From JBLZUR01 sp048565625 (GTDB taxonomy: Bacteria > Pseudomonadota > Alphaproteobacteria > Sphingomonadales > Sphingomonadaceae), in NCBI RefSeq assembly GCF_048565625.1, contig NZ_JBLZUR010000002.1:744001-808000 (forward strand): a stretch of 64,000 bases of DNA, in the 5' to 3' direction. This document shows positions 51,233-59,790 of this stretch, piece by piece. The notes beneath the pieces were generated by a model. It was given only the letters and a program-made list of their open reading frames with translations, ran no database searches and had not been told where the DNA came from. Each line of letters begins with the position of its first letter. Within the stretch, counting starts at the first letter, position 1. A program made the position numbers and the translations under genes.

Positions 51233-52456
51233 GTGACGACAGGGGCTGCGGGGACCATCAACTATCCGATGGAAGGTCTGGTCGTCATCAACCTCACCCA
51301 GATCTACAACGGTCCCTATGCCACTTATCTGATGGCGCTCGCCGGGGCGACGATCATCAAGGTCGAGCCGCCGGGCGGTGAGCCGCTGCGCCGACGCGCC
51401 GTGGTCGGTGGCGCGGGTCTTCCCTTCGCCATGCTCAACGGCTGCAAGCAGTCGATCATGCTCGACCTCAAGAGCGCCGAGGGCAAGGAGGCGCTGAAGG
51501 CGCTCGCCGCCGAGGCCGACGTGCTTGTGGAGAATTTCGCGCCCGGTGCGATGGATCGGCTCGGCCTCGGCAGCGCGACGCTTCAGGCCGCCAACCCGAA
51601 GCTGATCTACGCATCCAGTTCCGGCTACGGTCGCGACGGGCCTTACGCGAATTATCCCGCAATGGACCTGACTATCCAGGCGATGTCCGGCGCCATCCAG
51701 ATCACCGGCTTCCCCGATCAGCCGCCGGTCAAGGCGGGGCCGGCGATTGCCGACTTCTTCGCCGGCATCCACCTTTACGGCGCGATCGCCACCGCCCTCT
51801 ACGAACGCGAGCGGACCGGCGTCGCGCGCCGGCTGGAGGTGTCGATGCAGGACGCCATCTACGCGTCGATGAGCTCCAATTTCGGCATGCACTGGTTCAC
51901 CGGCGGCAAGGCCGAGCTGACGCGCACCGGCAACCGCCACGGCGGCCTCGCCGAATGCCCGTACAACGTCTACCCGACGACCGATGGCCATATCGCGCTG
52001 ATCTGCGTCGGCGATCTTCACTGGCAGGCGCTCTGCCGCGTGATGGGCCGCGACGACCTCGCCCAGCACGAACGCTACCAGACGCTGAAGCTGCGCGTGT
52101 CGCATATGGACGAGGTGGACGAAATCATCGGTGCCTGGTCCGCCGGCTTCGACACCGAGACCATCTTTGCATTGCTGATGTCCGCCAAAATCCCCTGCGC
52201 GCCGGTTCGCGGGCTGGAGGAGGTCATGGAGGACCGCAACATGCACGCGCGCGGCACGCTCGCCCGCATCCAGCACCCGGAATATGGCGAGATCGTCGTG
52301 CAGCGTTCGCCGATGCGTTACGAGGGCGTGGAGGACGTGCCGCTGGAGCCGAGCCACGGACTCGGCGCGGACACGCAGGCAGTTCTGCGCAGCCGCACCA
52401 GCCTGGATGAGGCGGTGCTGGACGCGATCGCGCGGGCGGCCGCGCCGAAGGCCTAA
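51233..52456 (+). CDS. CaiB/BaiF-family CoA-transferase
   Basis: Class III CoA-transferase (407 aa) that moves CoA between carboxylic acids. Family segments include EGLVVINLTQIYNGPYAT at the N-terminus, KVEPPGGEPLRR, LKSAEGKEALKAL, and ASSSGYGRDGPYANYPAMDL, where the aspartate just before LTIQAMSG aligns with the catalytic residue. PAIADFFAGIHL and CAPVRGLEEVMED follow. The start chosen is GTG 51233 after AGGACGAGG (51221-51229); the frame is open to 51182 but without ribosome-binding site. It is the first gene of the right-hand catabolic block, followed by an aldehyde dehydrogenase. It probably activates the acid made there; donor and acceptor are unknown. Confidence 0.92.
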   Translation: MTTGAAGTINYPMEGLVVINLTQIYNGPYATYLMALAGATIIKVEPPGGEPLRRRAVVGGAGLPFAMLNGCKQSIMLDLKSAEGKEALKALAAEADVLVENFAPGAMDRLGLGSATLQAANPKLIYASSSGYGRDGPYANYPAMDLTIQAMSGAIQITGFPDQPPVKAGPAIADFFAGIHLYGAIATALYERERTGVARRLEVSMQDAIYASMSSNFGMHWFTGGKAELTRTGNRHGGLAECPYNVYPTTDGHIALICVGDLHWQALCRVMGRDDLAQHERYQTLKLRVSHMDEVDEIIGAWSAGFDTETIFALLMSAKIPCAPVRGLEEVMEDRNMHARGTLARIQHPEYGEIVVQRSPMRYEGVEDVPLEPSHGLGADTQAVLRSRTSLDEAVLDAIARAAAPKA

Positions 52457-52473
52457 ACTCCGACGTCCGCCGC

Positions 52474-52490
52474 TATAGCAACTCGGTATC
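52474..52490. promoter_or_regulatory. Weak TATAG-N7-(GTATC) element upstream of aldehyde dehydrogenase
   Basis: TATAG at 52474-52478 followed after seven bases by GTATC, which keeps only three of five bases of the right arm. It lies 92 nt before the ATG at 52582. Listed because position and left arm match the three stronger sites; it may be chance. Confidence 0.25.
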
Positions 52491-52581
52491 GCGGCAGAGG
52501 CAAATGCTATTTCGCGGCCCTGCCCGCGACCGTCAGAGCGGTGTCGTCCCCCTGACCAGCCCCATCCGGCGAGGTGCCAGC

Positions 52582-54051
52582 ATGATCGATCATCCGTTCC
52601 TCGGTAACGCGCCGAAGCAGCTCTTCATCGGCGGTCAGTGGCGCGACGCCGCGTCCGGCGAAACGTTCGACTGCATCAACCCGTCGGACGCATCGGTGCT
52701 GGTGAAGGTGGCACGGGGCGGGGCGGCGGACATCGATGCGGCGGTCGCCGTCGCGCGCACCGCCTTCGATAGCGCGTGGCGCGACTGGAAGCCGCTCGAT
52801 CGCCAGTCTCTGCTCCTCGCCGTCCTCGCCCGCATCGAAGCGCGTTTCGACGATCTCGCCCGGCTGGAGACGCTCGACATGGGCGCGCCGATCGCCCGCA
52901 CTTCGACCTTCCGGCGCTGGATACGCCAGACCTTCCAATACTATGCGGCGCAGGCGCTGAGCACGCGCGGCGACGTGATGAGCAATTCGGTGCCCGGCGA
53001 CTTCATGAGCTACTCGCTGAAGGTGCCGCTCGGCGTCGTCGGTGCGATCATCCCCTGGAACGGCCCGCTCATCACCCAGCTGTGGAGCATCTGCCCGGTC
53101 CTCGCCACCGGCTGCACCCTCGTCCTGAAGCCTGCAGAGGAAGCGCCGCTCTCGGCCCTGATGATGGCGGAGATCCTGCAGGAGGCGGGCGTGCCGGACG
53201 GCGTCGTCAACGTCGTGCCGGGCCCGGGTGCGACCGCCGGTGCCGCGCTTGCCGCGCATACCGGCATCGACAAGATCACCTTCACGGGATCGACCGCCAC
53301 CGGCCGCAAGATCATCGAGGCCTCGGCCAGCAACATCAAGCGGGTGTCGGTCGAACTCGGCGGCAAGTCCCCCGACATCGTCTTCGACGATGTCGATCTG
53401 GAGGCGGCGGCGCGGGGCGCTGCGATGGCCTGTTTCAACAATACCGGCCAGATCTGCTACGCCGGTACACGCCTGTTCGTCCAGCGCGGCATCTACGATC
53501 GCTTCGTGGAGGCGGTGGCCGAGGTCGGCCGCTCGCTCCGCGTCGGGCACAGCCTCGATCCGGACACGCAGGTTGGACCGCTTGCCTCGCGCGCGCAGCT
53601 CGACAAGGTAGAATCCTATTTCGACGTCGCCCGCGCGGACGGGGCGCGGATCGTCTCCGGCGGCGAGCGGCTGCAAGGCGCGCTCGGCACCGGATTCTTC
53701 GTCACGCCGACGGTGATTGCCAACGCGCATAACGACATGCGCATCGCGCGGGAGGAGATCTTCGGCCCGGTGGTGACGGCGATCCCGTTCGATGACGAGA
53801 GCGAGGTCGTGAAGCTCGCCAACGATACCGTCTATGGTCTGGGTGGTGGGGTGTGGAGCCGCGATGTCGGGCGGGTCCACCGGGTCGCGCGCGACCTGCG
53901 CTGCGGGATGACCTGGGCCAATTGCTACGGTGTCACCGACCCGGGCGTCACCTTCACCGGCGCGAAGCAGAGCGGTTACGGCAACAAGGGCGGCCCCTGG
54001 CACCTCGACGAATACCTTCTGAACAAGACCGTCTGGCTCAACCTCGCCTAG
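52582..54051 (+). CDS. NAD(P)-dependent aldehyde dehydrogenase (489 aa), stop codon formed by an IS end
   Basis: ALDH-superfamily enzyme. It shows IPWNGPLITQLW (about 158-169), LKPAEEAPLS, FTGSTATGRKI, the general-base glutamate in VELGGKSPDIVF, and the nucleophile in GQICYAGTRLFV. The start is ATG 52582 (MIDHPFLGNAPKQ); the frame is open to 52504 with no family-like sequence. The last two bases of sense context, TA at 54049-54050, are the target duplication of the following insertion element, and the G of its TAG stop is the first base of that element. It probably oxidises an aldehyde from the alcohol or ring-cleavage steps encoded nearby. Confidence 0.92.
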   Translation: MIDHPFLGNAPKQLFIGGQWRDAASGETFDCINPSDASVLVKVARGGAADIDAAVAVARTAFDSAWRDWKPLDRQSLLLAVLARIEARFDDLARLETLDMGAPIARTSTFRRWIRQTFQYYAAQALSTRGDVMSNSVPGDFMSYSLKVPLGVVGAIIPWNGPLITQLWSICPVLATGCTLVLKPAEEAPLSALMMAEILQEAGVPDGVVNVVPGPGATAGAALAAHTGIDKITFTGSTATGRKIIEASASNIKRVSVELGGKSPDIVFDDVDLEAAARGAAMACFNNTGQICYAGTRLFVQRGIYDRFVEAVAEVGRSLRVGHSLDPDTQVGPLASRAQLDKVESYFDVARADGARIVSGGERLQGALGTGFFVTPTVIANAHNDMRIAREEIFGPVVTAIPFDDESEVVKLANDTVYGLGGGVWSRDVGRVHRVARDLRCGMTWANCYGVTDPGVTFTGAKQSGYGNKGGPWHLDEYLLNKTVWLNLA

Positions 54052-54880
54052 GCTCAGGACCCTTTACGACGGCGTGAGCATGTGATTCCAATCGGGTCGG
54101 AGGTGAGCCATGTCCGACCTGATGCTGTTGTCGCGCGCACAGATGGCGCGCATCGAGCCGTTCTTCCCGCGCTCGCGCGGGCTGCGGCGGGTTGATGATC
54201 GACGGGTGGTGAGCGGGATCGTCTACGTCATCCGCCACGGCCTCCAGTGGAAGGATGCGCCGGCTGGCTACGGACCGCACAAGACGCTGTATAATCGCTT
54301 CGTGCGGTGGAGCCGGCTCGGCGTGTTCGAGCGCATATTCGCAGGGCTCGCGGCCGAGGGTGCCCCGCCCGAACGGCTAATGATCGACGCCACCCACCTG
54401 AAGGCGCACCGCACGGCGGCGAGCCTTGCCAAAAAGGGGCTGCTCCCCGCTGCATCGGCCGGACCAGAGGCGGGCTGAACTCGAAGCTCCACGCCGTTTG
54501 CGACGGACAGGGGCGCCCCGTCGCGATGCTGCTGACCGAAGGGCAGATGAGCGACCACAAAGGTGCTGCCCTGCTGTTGCCGGTCTTGCCGCCTGCCCGC
54601 GAACTGCTCGGCGACCGCGGCTACGACAGCAACCGCTTCCGCGCCGCACTCGCTCAACGCGGGATCGCGCCCTGCATCCCGTCCACCCGCTCGCGCAAGG
54701 TGCCGATCCCGCACGACACCACCCTCTACCGCCAGCGTCATCGCGTCGAAAACATGTTCGCCCGCCTCAAAGACTGGCGACGCATCCACACACGCTATGA
54801 CCGATGCGCGCACACCTTCTTCTCGGCCATCTGCATCGCCGCCGCCATCATCTTCTGGCTACCACAATGAGTCCTGACCC
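54051..54880 (+). mobile_element. IS5-family (IS427-like) insertion sequence, 830 bp
   Basis: Terminal inverted repeats: GGCTCAGGACCCTTTA at the left end (54051) and GGGTCAGGACTCATTG read inward from 54880, 12 of 16 identical. Both ends are flanked by TA (54049-54050 and 54881-54882), as expected for a 2-bp TA target duplication of the IS427 group. Inside is one transposase in two overlapping frames. The element sits exactly in the stop codon of the aldehyde dehydrogenase gene; joining the flanks gives CTCGCC-TAA-GCG, so the original stop was TAA. The ends were set by eye, so they may be off by a base or two. Confidence 0.85.
54110..54870 (+). CDS. IS5-family transposase, orfA/orfB joined by -1 frameshift
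   Basis: DDE transposase of about 253 aa once joined. The first frame (54110-54478, 122 aa) has the N-terminal DUF4096-like domain (RRVVSGIVYVIRHGLQWKDAPAGYGP) and the first catalytic aspartate in MIDATHLKAHR. The second frame continues from the run CCAAAAAGGGG (54429-54439) as QKGAAPRC..., then GGLNSKLHAV, the second aspartate in LGDRGYDS and the glutamate in RVENMFARLKDWRRI. A -1 slip on AAAAAG is the usual way IS427-type elements make the full enzyme. All three catalytic residues are intact, so the element may be active. Confidence 0.88.
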
Positions 54881-55020
54881 TAAGCGCGATTAGCTATATC
54901 CGATTGATATGAAGGCAGTCGCCGATCCTAGTTTCGACGCCCCGGCGGCCATGACACGGTGATTCCAGTAGGATGCCAGACCAGCCGAGTGCTGCGGCCT
55001 TAGGGCATGAGAGGATCAGA

Positions 55021-56679
55021 ATGTCGCAGTTGAACGCGGTGCAAAGCAAGTCGGACGCGATTTCGGCCGATGTCGTCGTCGTCGGTGCTGGCTTTGCCGG
55101 GCTATATCTTCTCCACCGTCTTCGTCAGGCAGGTTTCTCTGCCGTTGTTCTTGAGGCGGGCGACGATGTCGGCGGAACCTGGTACTGGAACCGCTACCCG
55201 GGCGCGCGTTGCGACGTGGAGAGCCTGGAATACAGCTATTCCTTCTCCGAAGAGATCCAGTCGGAATGGGAGTGGCAGGAACGCTTCGCCGCCCAGCCGG
55301 AGATCCTGTCCTACATCACCCATGTCGCCAAGCGGCTCGACCTCTATCGCGACATCCGCTTCAACGAGCGGGTGAAGTCCGCCGTCTTCGATCGGGGGAC
55401 GGCGCGCTGGACGATCGCCAGCGAGACTGGCCTCACGCTCGACGCGCAGTTCTTCATCATGGCGACGGGCGCGCTTTCGGCTTCCCGCCTGCCCGACATC
55501 GCCGGCCTCGAAAGCTTCGCGGGCGAGGTCTTCCACACTGGTCGCTGGCCGAAGGAGCCGGTCGACTTCACCGGCAAGCGTGTCGGCGTCGTCGGGACCG
55601 GATCCTCGGGCATTCAGGCGATCCCGGTCATCGCCCGCGATGCAAAGACGCTGACCGTCTTCCAGCGCACCCCGAACTACTCGGTCCCCGCACGGAACGC
55701 CCCGCTCGACCCCGAACATGTGCGCAAGTGGAAGGCGCAATATCCGGAACTGCGGCGGCAGGCGCGCGACACCCGGTCGGGCGTGCTGCACGAATACGGA
55801 CAGACGCCGGCCAGCGCTGCGTCCCCCGAGGAGCGCGAGGCCGAGTACCGGCGGCGCTGGCTGAAGGGCGGGACGAACTTCCTCTACGCGTACAACGATG
55901 TCGGCCGCGATCCGGAGTCGAACGAGGCTGCCGCGAGCTTCGTTCGTGAGCGGATAGCCGAGATCGTCCAGGATCCGGAGACGGCCCGCCTGCTGACCCC
56001 GACCGACTACCCGATCGGGGCCAAGCGCATCTGCGTCGACACCGACTACTTCGCGACCTATAATCGGGACAACGTCTCGCTGGTCGACGTGAAGTCCGAT
56101 CCGATCGCGCGCATCACGCCGACGGGCATCGAACTGCAGAGCGGTGCCCGCCACGAACTCGACATGATCGTTTTCGCGACCGGCTTCGATGCGATGACCG
56201 GCGCCGTGCTGGCGGTCGACATCCGCACGACGGACGGCGTTTCGGTCCGGGAGGAATGGCAGGCGGGACCCAAGACCTATCTGGGCCTCGCCGTCGCCGG
56301 CGTGCCCAACCTGTTCCTCGTCACCGGGCCGGGAAGCCCCTCGGTCATCAGCAACATGGTTCTCTCCATCGAACATCATGCCGAGTGGATTACGGACTGC
56401 ATCACCCATCTCCGCGCGCAGGGCCTGAACCTCATCGAAGCGGAGCGGGACGCGCAGGAGGCCTGGGTCGCCCATGTGAACGAGGTCGCGCGCGGGACGC
56501 TCTTCGAAAAGGCGAACTCCTGGTATCTCGGGGCGAACATACCCGGCAAGCCGCGCGTCTTCATGCCCTATGTCGCCGGCGTCGATGTCTACCAGCGCCG
56601 CTGCAGCGAGATCGCCGAGCAGGGTTATACCGGCTTCGACCTGAGCCGCGTCGGTGAGACGGTGCCCTCGGCGGGATGA
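55021..56679 (+). CDS. Baeyer-Villiger monooxygenase (flavin-dependent)
   Basis: 552-aa class B flavoprotein monooxygenase that turns a ketone into an ester or lactone with NADPH and O2. Two dinucleotide motifs are present, GAGFAG (22-27, FAD) and GTGSSG (192-197, NADP). Between them is the complete Baeyer-Villiger fingerprint FxGxxxHxxxWP, read as FAGEVFHTGRWP (166-177), plus GGTWYWNRYPGARCDVES near the FAD site. This is the layout of phenylacetone/cyclohexanone monooxygenases. The start is ATG 55021 behind GAGAGGATCAGA. Its stop overlaps the esterase start, which strongly suggests stepwise ketone-to-ester-to-acid conversion. The ketone is unknown. Confidence 0.94.
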   Translation: MSQLNAVQSKSDAISADVVVVGAGFAGLYLLHRLRQAGFSAVVLEAGDDVGGTWYWNRYPGARCDVESLEYSYSFSEEIQSEWEWQERFAAQPEILSYITHVAKRLDLYRDIRFNERVKSAVFDRGTARWTIASETGLTLDAQFFIMATGALSASRLPDIAGLESFAGEVFHTGRWPKEPVDFTGKRVGVVGTGSSGIQAIPVIARDAKTLTVFQRTPNYSVPARNAPLDPEHVRKWKAQYPELRRQARDTRSGVLHEYGQTPASAASPEEREAEYRRRWLKGGTNFLYAYNDVGRDPESNEAAASFVRERIAEIVQDPETARLLTPTDYPIGAKRICVDTDYFATYNRDNVSLVDVKSDPIARITPTGIELQSGARHELDMIVFATGFDAMTGAVLAVDIRTTDGVSVREEWQAGPKTYLGLAVAGVPNLFLVTGPGSPSVISNMVLSIEHHAEWITDCITHLRAQGLNLIEAERDAQEAWVAHVNEVARGTLFEKANSWYLGANIPGKPRVFMPYVAGVDVYQRRCSEIAEQGYTGFDLSRVGETVPSAG

Positions 56680-57608
56680 CCGACGCCTCCGCACTTGCCC
56701 TCGTCGCTGACGACCTGAAGGATACGCTCCTCGCGTTGCCCGATCTCGGCGCGCTCGATGCGGAGGGCCTGCCAGGCGTGCGGGCGATGATCGCCGGAAC
56801 CCCTCCCGTGCTCGGCCTGTCGGATGGCGTCGAGTTGGCCGAGGTGTCGATCCCCGGCGCGGACGGCGGCCAGGTGCCCGCTCTCCTCTACCGTCCCGCC
56901 GATCGCGGGGGAGCGGCACCCGCTCTGCTCAACATCCACGGCGGCGGCTATGTCGCAGGCACAGCGCAGCGCGAGGATGCGACCGCGCGGCTGTTCGCGC
57001 GCGCGCTTCAATGCGTGGTGCTCTCGCCCGACTACCGCCTCGCGCCCGAACATCCCTATCCTGCGGCCCTTCATGACTGCCAGGCGGCACTGCGCTGGCT
57101 GCGGGAGAGTGGGTTCGTGGATCCAACCCGCATCGCCATGCGCGGCGTCAGCGCCGGCGGCGGCCTCGCTCTTGGCCTCGCTCTGCTGGAGCGCGACGAG
57201 GGCGCGCCGCCGATCTCGCATCTCCATCTGCTGTATCCCATGCTGGACGATCGCACGGGCGAACACCCGCATAATGGTCGATATGTGTGGAACGCGGCGG
57301 CCAACCGCTTCGGCTGGGCCTCGCTACTGGCGGGGCAGGACCGCGCGGCTCCTCCGCCCTATGCCGTTCCCGGCCGCGCAGCCGATGTCTCTGGCCTGCC
57401 GCCGGTCTTTCTTGCCGTCGGCGCAATCGACCTCTTCGCAGATGAGGCGCTCGCCCTCGCCAGTCGCCTGATGGCTGCGGGCGTGCCGGTCGAGATGCAC
57501 CTCTACCCGGGCGCCTATCACGGCTTCAATCTGGTCGAGGGGAGCGCGTCCGCCACGGCGCTCCACCGCGACGGGCTGGCCGCGCTCGCCCGCGCCTTCG
57601 AAGAATAG
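56676..57608 (+). CDS. Alpha/beta hydrolase, hormone-sensitive-lipase family esterase
   Basis: 310-aa esterase/lactonase of the HSL group. The oxyanion-hole motif is HGGGY (88-92), the nucleophile S159 lies in GVSAGGG, the acid is in the AIDLFADEAL region, and the histidine in YPGAYHGFN. LSPDYRLAPEHPYPAAL between them is a strong family signature. The ATG overlaps the monooxygenase stop (ATGA). It most likely hydrolyses the ester or lactone made by the Baeyer-Villiger enzyme. The alcohol dehydrogenase gene follows after 9 nt. Confidence 0.93.
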   Translation: MTDASALALVADDLKDTLLALPDLGALDAEGLPGVRAMIAGTPPVLGLSDGVELAEVSIPGADGGQVPALLYRPADRGGAAPALLNIHGGGYVAGTAQREDATARLFARALQCVVLSPDYRLAPEHPYPAALHDCQAALRWLRESGFVDPTRIAMRGVSAGGGLALGLALLERDEGAPPISHLHLLYPMLDDRTGEHPHNGRYVWNAAANRFGWASLLAGQDRAAPPPYAVPGRAADVSGLPPVFLAVGAIDLFADEALALASRLMAAGVPVEMHLYPGAYHGFNLVEGSASATALHRDGLAALARAFEE

Positions 57609-57617
57609 GAGACGGAC

Positions 57618-58670
57618 ATGGAAGCCTGGAAAGTCGTCGCGCCGAGCGCCCCTTTGGAGCACTTCACCGGCCCCACGCCGAGCCCGGTGGGCAGCGAGGT
57701 TCTGGTCGAGGTCACCCATTGCGGCGTCTGTCATTCCGACCTGCATTTCTGGAGAGGCGAGTACAATCTCGGCGGCGGCAAGGTCCTGAAGCTGGCCGAT
57801 CGCGGCGTCGAACTCCCCCGCGCACCGGGGCATGAGGTCGCGGGACGGGTGGTCGCGCTCGGGCCGGACGCGACGGGCGTGGTGGTCGGCGATCTGCGCG
57901 TGGTCTACCCCTGGCTCGGCTGCGGCGCGTGCGAGCATTGCGCCGAAGGGCATGACAATATGTGCGCGACGCCGAAGGCGATCGGCGTCGTCCGCGACGG
58001 CGGCTTCGGCAGCCACGTCCTCGTGCCGCATGCCCGCTATCTGGTGGACCCCGGTAATGTCGATCTGGCGCTCGCCGCCACCTACGCCTGCTCGGGCATC
58101 ACGGTCTATTCGGCGATCCGCAAGATCATGCCCCTGTCGCCGGATGCGCCCGTCGTCCTGATCGGCGCAGGCGGCCTCGGCCTAATGGGCATCGCCATGC
58201 TGAAGGCGATGGATCATCGCAACATCGTCACCGTCGACATCGATCCGGCGAAGCGCGGCGCCGCGCTTCACGAGGGCGCGACGCAGGTGGTCGACGGGAC
58301 GGGTGAGGGGCTGACCCAGCGCATTCTCGACAGCTGCGGACCGGTGGCGGCGGTGATTGACTTCGTCGGTGCGGATGCCACCGCTCGCGCAGGCTTCGAC
58401 GCGTTGGCGAAGGGCGGCAAGCTCATCATCGTTGGGGTCGCCGGCGGAGAGCTGACCTTGTCGCTGGCCGGCATGATCTTCGGCGCCAAGGCGGTGCTGG
58501 GAAGCCTGACCGGCGATCCCCACGACCTCCGCGCGGTCATCGCACTCGCCAATTCTGGCAAGCTCAAGCCCACCCCGGTCACCCTCTGCCCGCATGACGA
58601 AGCCAACCGCGCCCTGGACGAGCTTCATCACGGCAAGGTGACCGGACGCATGGTGCTGGTCCGCGGGTAG
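57618..58670 (+). CDS. Zinc-dependent alcohol dehydrogenase (MDR family)
   Basis: 350-aa medium-chain dehydrogenase. The catalytic-zinc ligands are in CGVCHSDLHFW (about 35-45) and GHEVAGRV, and the structural-zinc cysteines are in the GCGACEHCAEGHDNMC stretch. The Rossmann motif is GAGGLGLMG (about 180-188), and DIDPAK after it indicates NAD preference. It may oxidise the starting alcohol to the ketone used by the monooxygenase, or the alcohol set free by the esterase. Third gene of the BVMO-esterase-ADH operon, followed by a strong terminator hairpin. Confidence 0.93.
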   Translation: MEAWKVVAPSAPLEHFTGPTPSPVGSEVLVEVTHCGVCHSDLHFWRGEYNLGGGKVLKLADRGVELPRAPGHEVAGRVVALGPDATGVVVGDLRVVYPWLGCGACEHCAEGHDNMCATPKAIGVVRDGGFGSHVLVPHARYLVDPGNVDLALAATYACSGITVYSAIRKIMPLSPDAPVVLIGAGGLGLMGIAMLKAMDHRNIVTVDIDPAKRGAALHEGATQVVDGTGEGLTQRILDSCGPVAAVIDFVGADATARAGFDALAKGGKLIIVGVAGGELTLSLAGMIFGAKAVLGSLTGDPHDLRAVIALANSGKLKPTPVTLCPHDEANRALDELHHGKVTGRMVLVRG

Positions 58671-58679
58671 AGGTGATAC

Positions 58680-58705
58680 GCGCCCGCCGTTGCACCGGCG
58701 GGCGC
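58680..58705. terminator. Hairpin between converging genes
   Basis: GCGCCCGCCG-TTGCAC-CGGCGGGCGC is a perfect 10-bp GC stem with 6-nt loop, placed between the stop of the alcohol dehydrogenase gene (58670) and the stop of the minus-strand SDR gene (58713). No long T run follows, but the symmetry and place suit a bidirectional terminator. Confidence 0.75.
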
Positions 58706-58712
58706 TTGCCAC

Positions 58713-59513
58713 TCACCCGAACTGCTTCTTCAGATCCGCCATGAAGTCGTTCATGTTCGGCAGGCCCGTGCCGCAGGTCACGCCGCCGTCGATCGGAATA
58801 ATCGCCCCCGTCACGAAGGAAGCCGCGTCGGACGCCAGGAAGGCGACGACCTCCGCCACCTCCTCGGGACGGCCGACCCGCCCGAGCGGCGTCGCGCCGA
58901 CGAAGGCCTCGTACAATCCCGGCGCGGCCTTCACGCCGGAGAACAGGGGCGTCTCGATCGCGCCGGGGCAGATCGCATTGACCCTGATGTTCGACTTGGC
59001 GAGATCGAGAGCGAGGTTGCGGGTATAGTTGATGACGCCGCCCTTCGCCGCGTTGTACGGTGCCATGCCGAAGTCGCCGAGAAGGCCGGAGATCGACGCG
59101 TTGTTGATGATCGCCCCGCCGCCGGCCTTACGGATCAGCGGGATCGCGGCGCGGCAGCCGTAGAAGACGGAGAACAGGTCGATCTCCATCACCTGCCGCC
59201 ACAATTCGGGCGTGGCGTCCTCGGTCGAACCCATGCCGCCGATGCCGGCATTGTTGAAGAGGATGTCCAGCCGGCCGAAGCGCTTCTCCGCCTGTTCCAT
59301 GAGGTTCGTCATCGCCGCGAGGTCCGACACGTCGCAGGACTGGAACATGGCCGCCTGACTGCCGAGCTCCTCGACCAGCTCATTGCCGAGCGACGCGTTG
59401 AGGTCGCCAAGAACGACCTGCCCGCCGTCCTTGACGATGAGCCGCGCCGCCGCCGCGCCCATGCCGGATGCGCCGCCGGTGATGACCGCGACCTTGCCCG
59501 TAAATCTCGCCAA
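58713..59513 (-). CDS. SDR family oxidoreductase (266 aa)
   Basis: Classical short-chain dehydrogenase. It has TGGASGMG (about 12-19), NNAGIGG, NNASISGLLG with the catalytic serine, and YNAAKGG with the tyrosine-lysine pair. The C-terminal extension after PIDGGVTCGTGLPN is typical of cyclohexanol-type and steroid-type SDRs in actinobacteria and sphingomonads, which fits the neighbouring ketone pathway, by inference. It is a single minus-strand gene, divergent from the TonB receptor gene across a 277-nt region holding three palindromes. Confidence 0.9.
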   Translation of the reverse strand: MARFTGKVAVITGGASGMGAAAARLIVKDGGQVVLGDLNASLGNELVEELGSQAAMFQSCDVSDLAAMTNLMEQAEKRFGRLDILFNNAGIGGMGSTEDATPELWRQVMEIDLFSVFYGCRAAIPLIRKAGGGAIINNASISGLLGDFGMAPYNAAKGGVINYTRNLALDLAKSNIRVNAICPGAIETPLFSGVKAAPGLYEAFVGATPLGRVGRPEEVAEVVAFLASDAASFVTGAIIPIDGGVTCGTGLPNMNDFMADLKKQFG

Positions 59514-59532
59514 AATGCCTCTCCCTCTTTCC

Positions 59533-59552
59533 GATCAGACTGGACGCTGATC
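59533..59552. promoter_or_regulatory. Palindrome GATCAG-N8-CTGATC
   Basis: Perfect 6-bp inverted repeat 20-39 nt upstream of the SDR start at 59513, in the shared SDR/TonB-receptor promoter region. Possible operator; short enough that chance cannot be excluded. Confidence 0.3.
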
Positions 59553-59576
59553 TTCGCATTGGAGGGCGGCGCGGCT

Positions 59577-59590
59577 GTTCTTGGAAGAAC
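59577..59590. promoter_or_regulatory. Palindrome GTTCTT-GG-AAGAAC
   Basis: Perfect 6-bp inverted repeat with a 2-nt centre, 64-77 nt upstream of the SDR start, in the same divergent promoter region. Possible operator. Confidence 0.3.
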
Positions 59591-59643
59591 TTAATTGCGG
59601 GGGCGCCATCGCAAAGCGTTATACCGGCAAGCTTTCCTATGAT

Positions 59644-59666
59644 CGATATAGCCCGCGCCTATATCG
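59644..59666. promoter_or_regulatory. CGATATAG-N7-CTATATCG palindrome upstream of TonB receptor
   Basis: Perfect 8-bp inverted repeat (59644-59651 and 59659-59666), the best copy of the TATAG-N7-CTATA family in the window. It lies 125 nt before the receptor start at 59791 and 131 nt from the divergent SDR start. Probable dimeric repressor or activator site; the regulator gene was not found here. Confidence 0.6.
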
Positions 59667-59790
59667 CTAGACCGAGTTCGTGTTTCAGGCTGCTTGCAAC
59701 CTGACGCATCTCCTCCGCTCGATGTTCGACGCATCGCAATGTCACCGCCGGATCGAACCTGGACGCGTGGCGACAATGGAGGGGCAAGAT

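Noticed and set aside
54881..54920. TATAG-type operator upstream of the BVMO gene
   Set aside because: Only the right half-site CTATATC (54894-54900) is present; the left arm at the required spacing reads AAGCG, so it was not listed as a site.
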